DNA from: Pseudomonas putida
GTDB taxonomy: Bacteria; Pseudomonadota; Gammaproteobacteria; Pseudomonadales; Pseudomonadaceae
DNA: 64,000 bases
NCBI RefSeq assembly: GCF_030159595.1
Contig: NZ_BSKJ01000008.1
Span: 248,001 to 312,000, forward strand
Reading direction: 5' to 3'
Every line of letters starts with the position of its first letter. Position 1 is the first letter of the stretch. Both the position numbers and the translations under genes were made by a program. The notes under the pieces were generated by a model. That model had not been told where the DNA came from. It made no database searches and saw only the letters and a list, made by a program, of their open reading frames with translations. This document shows positions 36,378-45,019 of this stretch, in pieces.

Positions 36378-38765
36378 ATGAAGCGAGTGCGTCGCCTGTT
36401 GGTTATCGGCTGCTTGTGGCTGCCCTTGATAGCCTTGGCCAGGACCGAGGCGGAGCCCACGGTTGTACTGGAACCTGCGCAGCAGCAGTGGCTGGACAGC
36501 CATCGCAGCCTGCGTGTCGGCCTGGTGCTGCAGGCGCCCTACGCCCAGTTCGACCGGCGCCTGCAGCAACTGTACGGGGCCAATGTAGAGCTGGTGGACA
36601 GCCTTGCGCAGGTGCTGCGGCTTGACCTTACCTGGCGCAACTTTGCCGATCAGGCCAGCCTTGAGCATGCCTTGCAGGCCGGGGAAATCGACTTTGCCCC
36701 AGGCCTTACCCAAACGCCGGCGAGCCTGCGCCTGTGGTTGTTCAGCGACCCGTACATGCGCGTGCCGCAACTGGTGGTTGGGCCGCGTACCGGGGCCATG
36801 GCGGTGGAGCTGGAAAAGCTCGAAACCGAGCAGCGCGTGGCGGTGCGCATGCCCAGCCAGCTGGCGGATTATCTGCGTGGCAACTACGGCAACCTCAATC
36901 TGCAGGGGGTGCCCAACGAGCGTGAGGCCTTGCAACTGGTGGTCGGTGGCCAGGCCAGTTTCGCCGTGCTGGATGAAGCCCAACTCAGCCGCCTGTCGCG
37001 TGAGAGCGAGTTCAGTGAGCTGGCGGTGGTCGGCGATATAGGCCTGCCACAGCTACTGCGCATTGGCTCGCGGCGCGATTGGCCGCTGCTGGCCGACGTG
37101 CTGGAGCGTGGCTTGCAGGCACTGCCGGCCAAGGAACTGGAGCAGATGCACCAGCGCTGGTTGCAGCCGAAGTACCCGCGCCTGAGCGAGTCGCCTGGCT
37201 TCTGGCAGAACCTTGCCTTGCTGTTGGGCATGCTGTTGTTGTGCGCACTGGCCACGCTGGTGTGGCAACGCCGGCAGCAGCGTCAGCTGGAGCGCAACCT
37301 GCTGGCCACGCGGGAAAGCCTGGTGGAGCGCCAGGTGCGCGAAGAGGCGTTGCGCCTGAGCCAGTTCGCCATCGACCAGAGCACGGTGGGTATCCTTTGG
37401 GTCAACTGGGACAGCCATGTGCGCTACGCCAACCACGCTGCCGAGCGCATGCTGGGTTACGCAGAGGGCGAGCTGCTGGAGCGGCCGCTGAGCGACTTCG
37501 AGCCTAGCCTGAGCATGGACCGCTGGCTGGAACTGTGGAAGGGCGCGCGCACGGGGGCGGGTGGCGTCGGCCAGTTCGAGACGCAATGCCGACGGGCCGA
37601 CCACAGCCTGCTGCCGGTCGAACTGTCGCTGAGTTTTTTGCGCTTTCGTGATTCCGAATACCTGGTGGTCTACCTCGCCGATGTCACCGAGCGCCATCGC
37701 GCCCTGGCGGCCCTGCGCGAAAGCGAGGCGCGGTTGAAGGGTATCGCTGGCAACGTGCCGGGGCTGGTATTTCGTCTGGAGCGCGACCCGGCCGAGGGCG
37801 ACCTGGAATTTCCCTACATCAGTGAGGGCAGCGAGGCGCTGGTGGGGTATACCCCCGGCGAAATCCAGCACCCGCAGATGGGCCTGCGTAACCTGGTGCA
37901 CCCTGAGGACCGCACCGATTACCACAAGGTGCAGGACCTGGCCCTGGCCAGTGACCAGGACTGGTCCTGGCAGGGGCGCATCCTTACCCGCCAGGGCGAG
38001 CAGCGCTGGGCCGACTTCAAGGCCAGTACCCGGCGCCTGGGCAACGGCCAGGTGGTGTGGGACGGCGTGGTGTGGGACATCACCCAGGGCAAACGGGCGG
38101 AAATGGCACTGGCCAAGTCCCAGGAGCAACTGCGTGAACTGTCGGCCCATTTGGAGAGCGTGCGTGAAGAAGAGAAGGCCCGCATCGCCCGGGAAGTGCA
38201 TGATGAACTGGGCCAGATGCTGACTGTGCTCAAACTGGAAGTGTCGATGTGCGAGCTGGCCTTCGCTGAGCTGGATCCAGGCCTGAACGAGCGCCTGGGC
38301 AGCATGAAACGCCTGATTGCCCAGCTGTTCCAGTTAGTGCGCGACGTGGCCACCGCCTTGCGTCCGCCGATCCTCGATGCCGGCATCGCCTCGGCCATCG
38401 AATGGCAGGCACGGCGCTTCGAGGCGCGCACGCAGATCCCGTGCCTGGTACAAGTGCCGGATAATCTGCCAGCATTGAGCGATGCCAAGGCCACCGGGTT
38501 GTTCCGTATCCTCCAGGAGGCGCTGACCAACGTGATGCGTCATGCCCAGGCGCACAGCGTGGAAATTGAGCTGGTGCACGAGGCTGGGCAATTGCGCATG
38601 ACGGTCAGCGACGATGGCCAGGGCTTTTGCCGTGAGCAGACCCGGCCCACCTCGTTTGGCCTGGTGGGCGTGCGTGAGCGGGTGCTGATGCTGGGGGGCA
38701 GCATGGCGCTGGACAGTGAACCGGGCGAAGGCACCAGCCTTAGCGTGGCCATACCGTTGGAGTAG
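36378..38765 (+). CDS. Hybrid-input sensor histidine kinase: periplasmic SBP, PAS domains, HisKA_3 kinase
   Basis: The 795-residue inner-membrane kinase has a signal sequence and a periplasmic SBP_bac_3 domain (about 35-255, 'GEIDFAPGLTQTPASLRLWLFSDPY' region). A membrane helix ('LALLLGMLLLCALATLVW') is followed by two PAS/PAC blocks, a HisKA_3 dimerisation region with phosphoacceptor His in 'EKARIAREVHDELGQML', and an HATPase with 'DDGQGF' and 'GLVGVRERV'. The next gene, 10 nt away, is its NarL-type partner. The solute-binding input suggests it senses a small molecule in the periplasm. The polyamine-type ABC operon downstream makes an amine ligand plausible, but this is inference. Confidence 0.88.
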   Translation: MKRVRRLLVIGCLWLPLIALARTEAEPTVVLEPAQQQWLDSHRSLRVGLVLQAPYAQFDRRLQQLYGANVELVDSLAQVLRLDLTWRNFADQASLEHALQAGEIDFAPGLTQTPASLRLWLFSDPYMRVPQLVVGPRTGAMAVELEKLETEQRVAVRMPSQLADYLRGNYGNLNLQGVPNEREALQLVVGGQASFAVLDEAQLSRLSRESEFSELAVVGDIGLPQLLRIGSRRDWPLLADVLERGLQALPAKELEQMHQRWLQPKYPRLSESPGFWQNLALLLGMLLLCALATLVWQRRQQRQLERNLLATRESLVERQVREEALRLSQFAIDQSTVGILWVNWDSHVRYANHAAERMLGYAEGELLERPLSDFEPSLSMDRWLELWKGARTGAGGVGQFETQCRRADHSLLPVELSLSFLRFRDSEYLVVYLADVTERHRALAALRESEARLKGIAGNVPGLVFRLERDPAEGDLEFPYISEGSEALVGYTPGEIQHPQMGLRNLVHPEDRTDYHKVQDLALASDQDWSWQGRILTRQGEQRWADFKASTRRLGNGQVVWDGVVWDITQGKRAEMALAKSQEQLRELSAHLESVREEEKARIAREVHDELGQMLTVLKLEVSMCELAFAELDPGLNERLGSMKRLIAQLFQLVRDVATALRPPILDAGIASAIEWQARRFEARTQIPCLVQVPDNLPALSDAKATGLFRILQEALTNVMRHAQAHSVEIELVHEAGQLRMTVSDDGQGFCREQTRPTSFGLVGVRERVLMLGGSMALDSEPGEGTSLSVAIPLE

Positions 38766-38775
38766 GAGAGCGATC

Positions 38776-39405
38776 GTGATTCGAGTGCTGGTGGCCGAAG
38801 ACCACACCATTGTCCGTGAAGGTATCAAGCAACTGATTGGCCTGGCCAAGGACATGCAAGTGGCGGGGGAGGCCGGTAATGGCGAGCAACTCCTTGAAAC
38901 CCTGCGCCACACGCCGTGTGAGGTGGTGTTGCTGGATATCTCGATGCCGGGCGTAAATGGCCTGGAGGCGATCCCTCGGATCCGTGCGTTGCACGATGCA
39001 CCGGCAATCCTGATGTTGTCGATGCACGATGAGGCGCAGATGGCGGCGCGGGCGCTGAAGGCCGGTGCGGCGGGCTATGCCACCAAGGACAGTGACCCAG
39101 CGCTGTTGCTGACGGCGATTCGCCGGGTGGCGGCTGGCGGGCGTTACATCGACCCGTCGCTGGCTGACCGTATGGTGTTCGAAGTGGGCCTGACGGAGTC
39201 GCGGCCGTTGCACACGTTGCTGTCGGAGCGGGAGTTCTCGGTGTTCGAGCGCCTGGCCCAGGGCGCCAACGTCAACGACATTGCCCAGCAGCTGGCGCTG
39301 TCGAGCAAAACCATCAGCACCCACAAGGCGCGCCTGATGCAGAAGCTGAAAGTGAACTCGCTGGCGGAGTTGGTGAAGTACGCCATGGAGCACAAGCTGG
39401 TCTGA
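38776..39405 (+). CDS. NarL/LuxR-type response regulator
   Basis: From GTG 38776 (reading M-IRVLVAEDHTIVREG), preceded by GGAGAG, the protein has 209 residues. The receiver domain has the acidic 'AEDH' pair, the phosphoacceptor Asp in 'VVLLDISMPGVNG', and the conserved Lys in 'YATKDSDP'. The C-terminal LuxR helix-turn-helix reads 'VNDIAQQLALSSKTISTHKARLMQKL'. It pairs with the kinase just upstream. A candidate binding palindrome lies 169 nt after its stop, in front of the ABC transporter operon. Confidence 0.92.
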   Translation: MIRVLVAEDHTIVREGIKQLIGLAKDMQVAGEAGNGEQLLETLRHTPCEVVLLDISMPGVNGLEAIPRIRALHDAPAILMLSMHDEAQMAARALKAGAAGYATKDSDPALLLTAIRRVAAGGRYIDPSLADRMVFEVGLTESRPLHTLLSEREFSVFERLAQGANVNDIAQQLALSSKTISTHKARLMQKLKVNSLAELVKYAMEHKLV

Positions 39406-39433
39406 TTGCGACATAGGCTTTTCGCAGCCTGCA

Positions 39434-39534
39434 CCGGCCCCTTGTGGGAGCGGGTTCACCCGCGAAGAGGCCGGCCCAGGCGCCGCACATGGCAGGCCAG
39501 GCCCTTTCGCGGGTGAACCCGCTCCCACAGGGGG
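39434..39534. repeat. REP inverted pair (gggtgaacccgc type) after the response regulator
   Basis: Units at 39434-39473 and about 39502-39534 with 'tgggagcgggttcacccgcgaa' and its complement can form a long stem. It separates the two-component genes from the ABC operon on the same strand. Confidence 0.85.
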
Positions 39535-39573
39535 CGTGGCAGGGCTGAGGAAAGTGTTCAAAACCCGCCATCC

Positions 39574-39593
39574 TTGTAGGGCAATCCCTACAA
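39574..39593. promoter_or_regulatory. Perfect 8-4-8 inverted repeat, candidate operator of the response regulator
   Basis: TTGTAGGG-CAAT-CCCTACAA is perfectly symmetrical and lies 109 nt before the ABC ATPase start, in the gap after the LuxR-type regulator gene. Size and symmetry fit a NarL-type dimer site. Confidence 0.5.
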
Positions 39594-39701
39594 CAAATCT
39601 TCCATCCGGATGATGGCATTCTCTCAGCACCCCCGATTTTCGGGCGCTTGCGCCTCTTCTACTCTTTTGCCTACGCAGTCATCCAACAAGAAGGTGCAGG
39701 C

Positions 39702-40826
39702 ATGAGCGAGGCGAAGTCGAACGCTGCAACCAGCGAAACGCTGGTCAGCTTCCGTGGTGTGCAGAAGAGCTACGACGGCGAGTCGCTGATCGTCAAAGAC
39801 CTCAACCTGGAAATCCGCAAGGGCGAGTTCCTCACCCTGCTCGGCCCGTCCGGCTCGGGCAAGACCACCAGCCTGATGATGCTGGCCGGCTTCGAAACCC
39901 CTACTGCAGGTGAAATCCAGCTGGCCGGGCGCTCGATCAACAATGTGCCGCCGCACAAGCGCGACATCGGCATGGTGTTCCAGAACTACGCGCTGTTCCC
40001 GCACATGACCGTGGCCGAGAACCTGGCCTTTCCGCTGACCGTACGCAACCTGAGCAAGACCGACATCAGCGAGCGGGTCAAACGCGTGCTGAACATGGTC
40101 CAGCTCGATGCCTTCGCCAAGCGTTACCCCGGCCAGCTGTCTGGTGGCCAGCAGCAGCGCGTGGCGTTGGCCCGTGCGCTGGTGTTCGAGCCGCAGCTGG
40201 TGCTGATGGACGAACCGCTTGGCGCGCTGGACAAGCAACTCCGTGAACACATGCAGATGGAGATCAAGCACATCCACCAGCGCCTGGGCGTGACCGTGGT
40301 GTATGTGACCCACGACCAAGGCGAAGCGCTGACCATGTCCGACCGTGTGGCGGTGTTCCACCAGGGCGAGATCCAGCAGATCGCCGACCCGCGCACGCTG
40401 TACGAAGAACCGTGCAACACCTTCGTCGCCAACTTCATCGGCGAGAACAACCGCATCAACGGCACTCTGCTGGCCAGTGATGGCAAGCGCTGCCAGGTGC
40501 AGTTGCCGCGCGGCGAGCGGGTCGAGGCGCTGGCGGTGAATGTCGGCCAGGCCGGCGAGCCGGTCACCCTGTCGATCCGCCCCGAACGCGTGCGCCTGAA
40601 CGGCCACAGCGAAAGCTGCGTGAACCGCTTCTCTGGCCGGGTGGCCGAATTCATTTACCTGGGCGACCACGTGCGGGTGCGCCTGGAGGTTTGCGGCAAG
40701 GGCGACTTCTTCGTGAAGCAGCCAATTGCCGAACTCGACCCGGCCCTGGCCGTGGGCGATGTGGTACCGCTGGGCTGGGAGGTGGAGCACGCCCGCGCGC
40801 TCGATCCGATTGCCGAAGCCCATTGA
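39702..40826 (+). CDS. Polyamine-type ABC transporter ATP-binding protein
   Basis: From ATG 39702 (MSEAKSNAATSETLVSFRGV) the protein has 374 residues. It has Walker A 'LGPSGSGKTTSL', the Q-loop 'MVFQNYALFPHMT', the signature 'LSGGQQQRVALARAL', Walker B 'LVLMDEPLGALD' and the switch His in 'VYVTHDQGEAL', followed by a TOBE domain. This is the PotA/PotG subfamily that energises spermidine/putrescine and related uptake. It is first of a four-gene ATPase, binding protein, permease, permease cluster; exact substrate not determined from sequence. Confidence 0.93.
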   Translation: MSEAKSNAATSETLVSFRGVQKSYDGESLIVKDLNLEIRKGEFLTLLGPSGSGKTTSLMMLAGFETPTAGEIQLAGRSINNVPPHKRDIGMVFQNYALFPHMTVAENLAFPLTVRNLSKTDISERVKRVLNMVQLDAFAKRYPGQLSGGQQQRVALARALVFEPQLVLMDEPLGALDKQLREHMQMEIKHIHQRLGVTVVYVTHDQGEALTMSDRVAVFHQGEIQQIADPRTLYEEPCNTFVANFIGENNRINGTLLASDGKRCQVQLPRGERVEALAVNVGQAGEPVTLSIRPERVRLNGHSESCVNRFSGRVAEFIYLGDHVRVRLEVCGKGDFFVKQPIAELDPALAVGDVVPLGWEVEHARALDPIAEAH

Positions 40827-40866
40827 TGGATTGCTTCACCAACCCTGTACTGTGGAGAGAATAAGA

Positions 40867-41901
40867 ATGCGCAAGCAGTTGAAACTGACCGCCCTGGCCT
40901 TGGGGCTGTTCGCCGCTGGCCAGGTCATGGCCGCAGACCTCACCGTGATCTCGTTCGGGGGTGCCAACAAGGCGGCCCAGGTAAAGGCGTTCTACGAGCC
41001 GTGGGAGAAAGCGGGCAATGGCAAGATCGTCGCGGGTGAATACAACGGCGAAATGGCCAAGGTCAAGGCGATGGTCGACACCAAGAGCGTGTCGTGGAAC
41101 CTGGTAGAGGTTGAATCGCCAGAGCTGGCGCGCGGTTGCGATGAGGGCATGTTCGAAGAACTCGACCCGGCCCTGTTCGGCAACGAGGGGGATTATGTAC
41201 CCGGCGCCATCCAGCCGTGCGGCGTGGGCTTCTTCGTCTGGTCCACGGTCATGGCCTACAACGCCGACAAGTTGAAAACCGCACCCACCAGCTGGGCCGA
41301 TTTCTGGGACACCAAGCAGTTCCCGGGTAAGCGTGGCCTGCGCAAGGGCGCCAAGTACACCATGGAATTCGCACTGATGGCCGATGGCGTTGCGCCCAAG
41401 GACGTCTACAAAGTGCTGGCCACCAAGGAAGGCCAGGACCGCGCCTTCAAGAAACTCGATGAACTCAAACCCAGCATCCAATGGTGGGAAGCGGGTGCAC
41501 AGCCACCGCAGTTCCTGGCCTCGGGCGACGTGGTCATGAGCTCTGCCTACAACGGCCGTATTGCCGCAGTGCAGAAAGAGAGCAACCTCAAGGTGGTGTG
41601 GAACGGCGGCATCTACGACTTTGACGCCTGGGCGATCCCTAAAGGTGCCAAGAACGTCGAAGAGGCGAAGAAATTCATCGCCTACAGCGTCAAGCCCGAG
41701 CAACAGAAGATTTACTCCGAGAACATCGCCTACGGCCCGGCCAACGCCAAGGCTGTGAGCCTGCTGTCGGACGAGGTGAAGAAAGATATGCCGACCACGC
41801 CTGAGAACATCGCCAATCAGGTGCAGATCGATGTGGCCTTCTGGGCTGACAACAGCGAGCAGCTGGAGCAACGCTTCAACGCCTGGGCGGCGAAGAAGTA
41901 A
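40867..41901 (+). CDS. Polyamine-type ABC transporter periplasmic binding protein
   Basis: The 344-residue precursor has a signal peptide (MRKQLKLTALALGLFAAGQ..., cleavage near residue 22 after VMA) and the PotD/PotF-like SBP_bac_8 fold. It begins 'ADLTVISFGGANKAAQVKAF' and later has 'VVMSSAYNGRIAAVQKES' and 'NGGIYDFDAWAIPKGAKN'. It captures the substrate for the permeases encoded downstream. A 159-nt gap with a REP pair separates it from the permease genes, which could let it be made in excess, as is common for binding proteins. Confidence 0.93.
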   Translation: MRKQLKLTALALGLFAAGQVMAADLTVISFGGANKAAQVKAFYEPWEKAGNGKIVAGEYNGEMAKVKAMVDTKSVSWNLVEVESPELARGCDEGMFEELDPALFGNEGDYVPGAIQPCGVGFFVWSTVMAYNADKLKTAPTSWADFWDTKQFPGKRGLRKGAKYTMEFALMADGVAPKDVYKVLATKEGQDRAFKKLDELKPSIQWWEAGAQPPQFLASGDVVMSSAYNGRIAAVQKESNLKVVWNGGIYDFDAWAIPKGAKNVEEAKKFIAYSVKPEQQKIYSENIAYGPANAKAVSLLSDEVKKDMPTTPENIANQVQIDVAFWADNSEQLEQRFNAWAAKK

Positions 41902-41913
41902 AGGTCCGGTGTA

Positions 41914-42032
41914 GGGGGCCGCTTTGCGGCCCATCGCAGGCAAGCCAGCGCCCACAGGGACCGCACCGTCCCTGAGGGCAATGCAGTACCTGTGGGAGCT
42001 GGCTTGCCTGCGATGGGCTGCGCGGCAGCCCC
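41914..42032. repeat. REP inverted pair inside the ABC operon (ggcaagccagc type)
   Basis: Two complementary blocks, 'ggggccgctttgcggcccat' plus 'cgcaggcaagccagcgccc' and their mirror, fill the space between binding-protein stop and permease start. The stem would stabilise the upstream mRNA or stop some polymerases. Confidence 0.8.
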
Positions 42033-42060
42033 ATTTTCAGTTCGTATCGCGGAGTTCGCC

Positions 42061-43308
42061 ATGGCCATTGCAGTGCCCCTCAACGAAGGCGCAGGTCCAA
42101 GTCTCAAGCAGCGCCTCAAGCACGCCGAGCGGGTCAACCGCTGGAAGGCGCAGGCGTTGATCGCGCCGCTGGCGCTGTTTCTTCTGCTGGTGTTTCTGGT
42201 GCCGATCGCGGCGCTGCTGTACAAGAGCGTCGGCAACCCGGAAGTGGTCGGCGGCCTGCCGCGCACGGTCGAAGTCATCAGCCAGTGGGATGGCAAGAGC
42301 CTGCCCGGTGAGGACGTGTACAAGGCGCTGAGCCAGGACCTGGCCGAGTCGCGCAAGAACCAGACCCTCGGCGACCTTTCCAAGCGTTTGAACATGGAAC
42401 TGGCCGGCTACCGCAGTTTGTTGACCAAGACAGCCCGGGCACTGCCATTCAAGGCTGAGCCTACCTCTTATAAAGACGCCTTGCAGGCCGTCGACGAGCG
42501 TTGGGGCGACCCGGCCTACTGGCAGGCGATACGCCGCAATACCAGCACGGTGACCTCGTTCTACCTGCTGGCCTCTGTCGACCACCGTATCGATGACCTT
42601 GGCGAGCTGGCCAAGGCCACTCCGGACCAGGCCATCTACCTGGATATCTTTGCCCGCACCCTGTGGATGGGTGTGGTGATCACCGCCATCTGCCTGGTGC
42701 TGGCCTACCCGTTGGCCTATTTGCTGGCCAACCTGCCGACCCGGCAGAGCAACCTGCTGATGATTCTGGTGCTGCTGCCGTTCTGGACCTCGATCCTGGT
42801 GCGGGTGGCGGCGTGGATCGTGCTGCTGCAATCGGGTGGCCTGATCAACAGTGCACTGATGGCCATGGGCATCATCGACCAGCCGCTTGAACTGGTGTTC
42901 AACCGCACTGGCGTGTACATCTCCATGGTGCATATCCTGCTGCCGTTCATGATCCTGCCGCTGTACAGCGTGATGAAGGGCATTTCGCCCAGCTACATGC
43001 GTGCGGCAATTTCGCTGGGCTGCCACCCGTTCGCCAGCTTCTGGCGGGTGTACTTCCCGCAGACCTACGCCGGTGTTGGTGCCGGTTGCCTGCTGGTGTT
43101 CATCCTGGCCATCGGCTACTACATCACCCCGGCATTGCTGGGCAGCCCGAACGACCAGATGGTCAGCTATTTCGTTGCGTTCTACACCAACACCAGCATC
43201 AACTGGGGCATGGCCACCGCGCTGGGCGGGCTGTTGCTGCTGGCAACCGTGCTGTTGTACTTGATCTATAGCTGGCTGGTCGGCGCCAGCCGCCTGCGCC
43301 TGAGCTGA
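42061..43308 (+). CDS. Polyamine-type ABC transporter permease 1 (PotB-like)
   Basis: From ATG 42061 (MAIAVPLNEGAGP) the protein has 415 residues. It is longer than typical PotB because the N-terminal helix ('LIAPLALFLLLVFLVPIAALLY') is followed by about 160 mostly hydrophilic, presumably periplasmic, residues before the core membrane region. The cytoplasmic EAA-type loop is seen as 'RAAISLGCHPFASFWRVYFPQT'. A longer in-frame start lies inside the REP repeat and is rejected. It works with the second permease gene, 11 nt downstream. Confidence 0.92.
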   Translation: MAIAVPLNEGAGPSLKQRLKHAERVNRWKAQALIAPLALFLLLVFLVPIAALLYKSVGNPEVVGGLPRTVEVISQWDGKSLPGEDVYKALSQDLAESRKNQTLGDLSKRLNMELAGYRSLLTKTARALPFKAEPTSYKDALQAVDERWGDPAYWQAIRRNTSTVTSFYLLASVDHRIDDLGELAKATPDQAIYLDIFARTLWMGVVITAICLVLAYPLAYLLANLPTRQSNLLMILVLLPFWTSILVRVAAWIVLLQSGGLINSALMAMGIIDQPLELVFNRTGVYISMVHILLPFMILPLYSVMKGISPSYMRAAISLGCHPFASFWRVYFPQTYAGVGAGCLLVFILAIGYYITPALLGSPNDQMVSYFVAFYTNTSINWGMATALGGLLLLATVLLYLIYSWLVGASRLRLS

Positions 43309-43319
43309 GGAGCCTTGTC

Positions 43320-44147
43320 ATGCTGAGCCCATACATGTCGCCCGTGGAGCGGGTCTGGTTCTACAGCCTGCGCATTCTTTGCGGCTTGATCCTGCTGTTT
43401 CTGATCTTGCCGGTACTGGTGATCGTGCCGCTGTCATTCAACAGTGGCAGCTTCCTGGTGTACCCGCTGCAGGGCTTCTCGCTGCAGTGGTACCAGGACT
43501 TCTTCGGCTCGGCCGAGTGGATGCGGGCACTGAAGAACAGCATCATCGTCGCCCCGGCGGCCACGGTGCTGGCCATGGTGTTTGGCACCCTGGCGGCCAT
43601 CGGACTGACCCGTGGCGATTTCCCCGGCAAGTCGCTGGTGATGGCGCTGGTGATTTCGCCGATGGTGGTGCCGGTGGTGATCATCGGTGTGGCCAGCTAC
43701 CTGTTCTTCGCCCCGCTGGGGATGGGCAACAGCTTCACGTCGTTGATCCTGGTGCATGCAGTGCTGGGCGTGCCGTTCGTCATCATTACTGTGTCGGCAA
43801 CCTTGCAGGGCTTCAACTACAACCTGGTGCGGGCGGCGGCCAGCCTGGGGGCATCGCCGCTGCTGGCGTTCCGTCGGGTGACCTTGCCGCTGATCGCGCC
43901 TGGGGTGATTTCGGGGGCGCTGTTCGCCTTTGCCACGTCGTTTGACGAAGTGGTGGTGACGCTGTTCCTGGCCGGGCCGGAGCAGGCGACCCTGCCGCGG
44001 CAGATGTTCAGTGGTATCCGCGAGAACCTGAGCCCGACCATTGCGGCGGCGGCGACCTTGCTGATTGCCTTCTCGGTGATATTGCTGCTGACCCTGGAGT
44101 GGTTGCGTGGGCGCAGCGAGAAGCTGAGAACCCAGCAGCCTGCCTGA
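43320..44147 (+). CDS. Polyamine-type ABC transporter permease 2 (PotC-like)
   Basis: The 275-residue protein has six hydrophobic segments beginning with 'LRILCGLILLFLILPVLVIVPL' and an EAA loop 'RAAASLGASPLLAFRRVTLPLIAPG'. It is the second permease of the importer and the last gene of the operon. The ATG at 43320 follows AGGAG by 5 nt; an internal ATG five codons later (MSPVERV) is also possible. A REP pair follows its stop. Confidence 0.92.
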   Translation: MLSPYMSPVERVWFYSLRILCGLILLFLILPVLVIVPLSFNSGSFLVYPLQGFSLQWYQDFFGSAEWMRALKNSIIVAPAATVLAMVFGTLAAIGLTRGDFPGKSLVMALVISPMVVPVVIIGVASYLFFAPLGMGNSFTSLILVHAVLGVPFVIITVSATLQGFNYNLVRAAASLGASPLLAFRRVTLPLIAPGVISGALFAFATSFDEVVVTLFLAGPEQATLPRQMFSGIRENLSPTIAAAATLLIAFSVILLLTLEWLRGRSEKLRTQQPA

Positions 44148-44160
44148 TGTGGGTAGCTTG

Positions 44161-44243
44161 TACCGGCCTCTTCGCGGCTAAAGCCGCTCCCACAGGATTG
44201 CGCGGCCCCTGTGGGTGCGGCTTTAGCCGCGAAGAGGCCGGTA
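44161..44243. repeat. REP inverted pair (cggctttagccgcgaa type) after the ABC operon
   Basis: TACCGGCCTCTTCGCGGCTA... and its complement (44161-44191 and 44211-44243) form a long stem between the ABC operon end and rpe, on the same strand. It may mark the 3' end of the operon mRNA. Confidence 0.85.
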
Positions 44244-44305
44244 CAGGTTGAAACAGCTGGTCGACACGGATTGATACCAATCAGCCTCTACCCGTTTGCC
44301 TGAGT

Positions 44306-44311
44306 TACAAT
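44306..44311 (+). promoter_or_regulatory. Possible -10 for rpe-gph-trpE
   Basis: TACAAT lies 33 nt before the rpe ATG; the -35 at 17-nt spacing is weak. The flanking 'ccgtttgcctga' also appears in the trpE leader (45864-45875), which may be coincidence. Confidence 0.35.
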
Positions 44312-44344
44312 GCGCGCCACCGTGATTCTGCCAACAGGTGCGCC

Positions 44345-45019
44345 ATGCAGCCCTACGCTATTGCCCCCTCCATTCTCTCTGCCGATTTCGCCCGCCTGGG
44401 TGAGGACGTCGACAAGGTATTGGCTGCGGGTGCCGACATCGTCCACTTCGATGTCATGGACAACCACTACGTCCCCAACCTGACCATCGGCCCGATGGTG
44501 TGCACTGCTCTGCGCAAGTACGGCGTCACCGCGCCGATCGACGTGCACCTTATGGTCAGCCCGGTCGACCGTATCATCGGTGACTTCATCGAGGCCGGCG
44601 CCACCTACATCACCTTCCACCCGGAAGCGACTCAGCACATCGACCGCTCGCTGCAGTTGATCAAGGACGGCGGCTGCAAGGCCGGCCTGGTGTTCAACCC
44701 GGCCACCAGCCTGGACGCCCTGAAGTATGTGATGGACAAGATCGACATGGTGCTGCTGATGAGCGTCAACCCAGGCTTCGGCGGGCAGAAGTTCATCCCC
44801 GGCACCCTCGACAAGCTGCGCGAAGCGCGTGCACTGATCGACGCCAGTGGCCGTGATATCCGCCTGGAAATCGACGGCGGCGTCAACGTCAACAACATCC
44901 GCGAGATCGCTGCCGCTGGCGCCGACACCTTCGTGGCCGGCTCGGCGATCTTCAACGCCCCGGACTACCAGGAAGTCATTGCCAGGATGCGCGCCGAAAT
45001 GGCCCAGGCCCGCCCATGA
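44345..45019 (+). CDS. rpe: Ribulose-phosphate 3-epimerase
   Basis: Rpe interconverts ribulose-5-phosphate and xylulose-5-phosphate. The 224-residue TIM barrel has 'APSILSADFARLGED', the metal-ligand His/Asp in 'VHFDVMDNHYVPNLTIGP', 'VHLMV' and 'MSVNPGFGGQKFI', then 'EIDGGVN'. Start at ATG 44345. It overlaps gph by 4 nt and heads rpe-gph-trpE, a pseudomonad arrangement joining pentose phosphate metabolism to aromatic amino acid synthesis. Confidence 0.97.
   Translation: MQPYAIAPSILSADFARLGEDVDKVLAAGADIVHFDVMDNHYVPNLTIGPMVCTALRKYGVTAPIDVHLMVSPVDRIIGDFIEAGATYITFHPEATQHIDRSLQLIKDGGCKAGLVFNPATSLDALKYVMDKIDMVLLMSVNPGFGGQKFIPGTLDKLREARALIDASGRDIRLEIDGGVNVNNIREIAAAGADTFVAGSAIFNAPDYQEVIARMRAEMAQARP

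Noticed and set aside
39600..39620. Sigma-54 promoter before the ABC operon
   Set aside because: TGGCAT is present at 39612, but the -12 GC element is not at the right distance.
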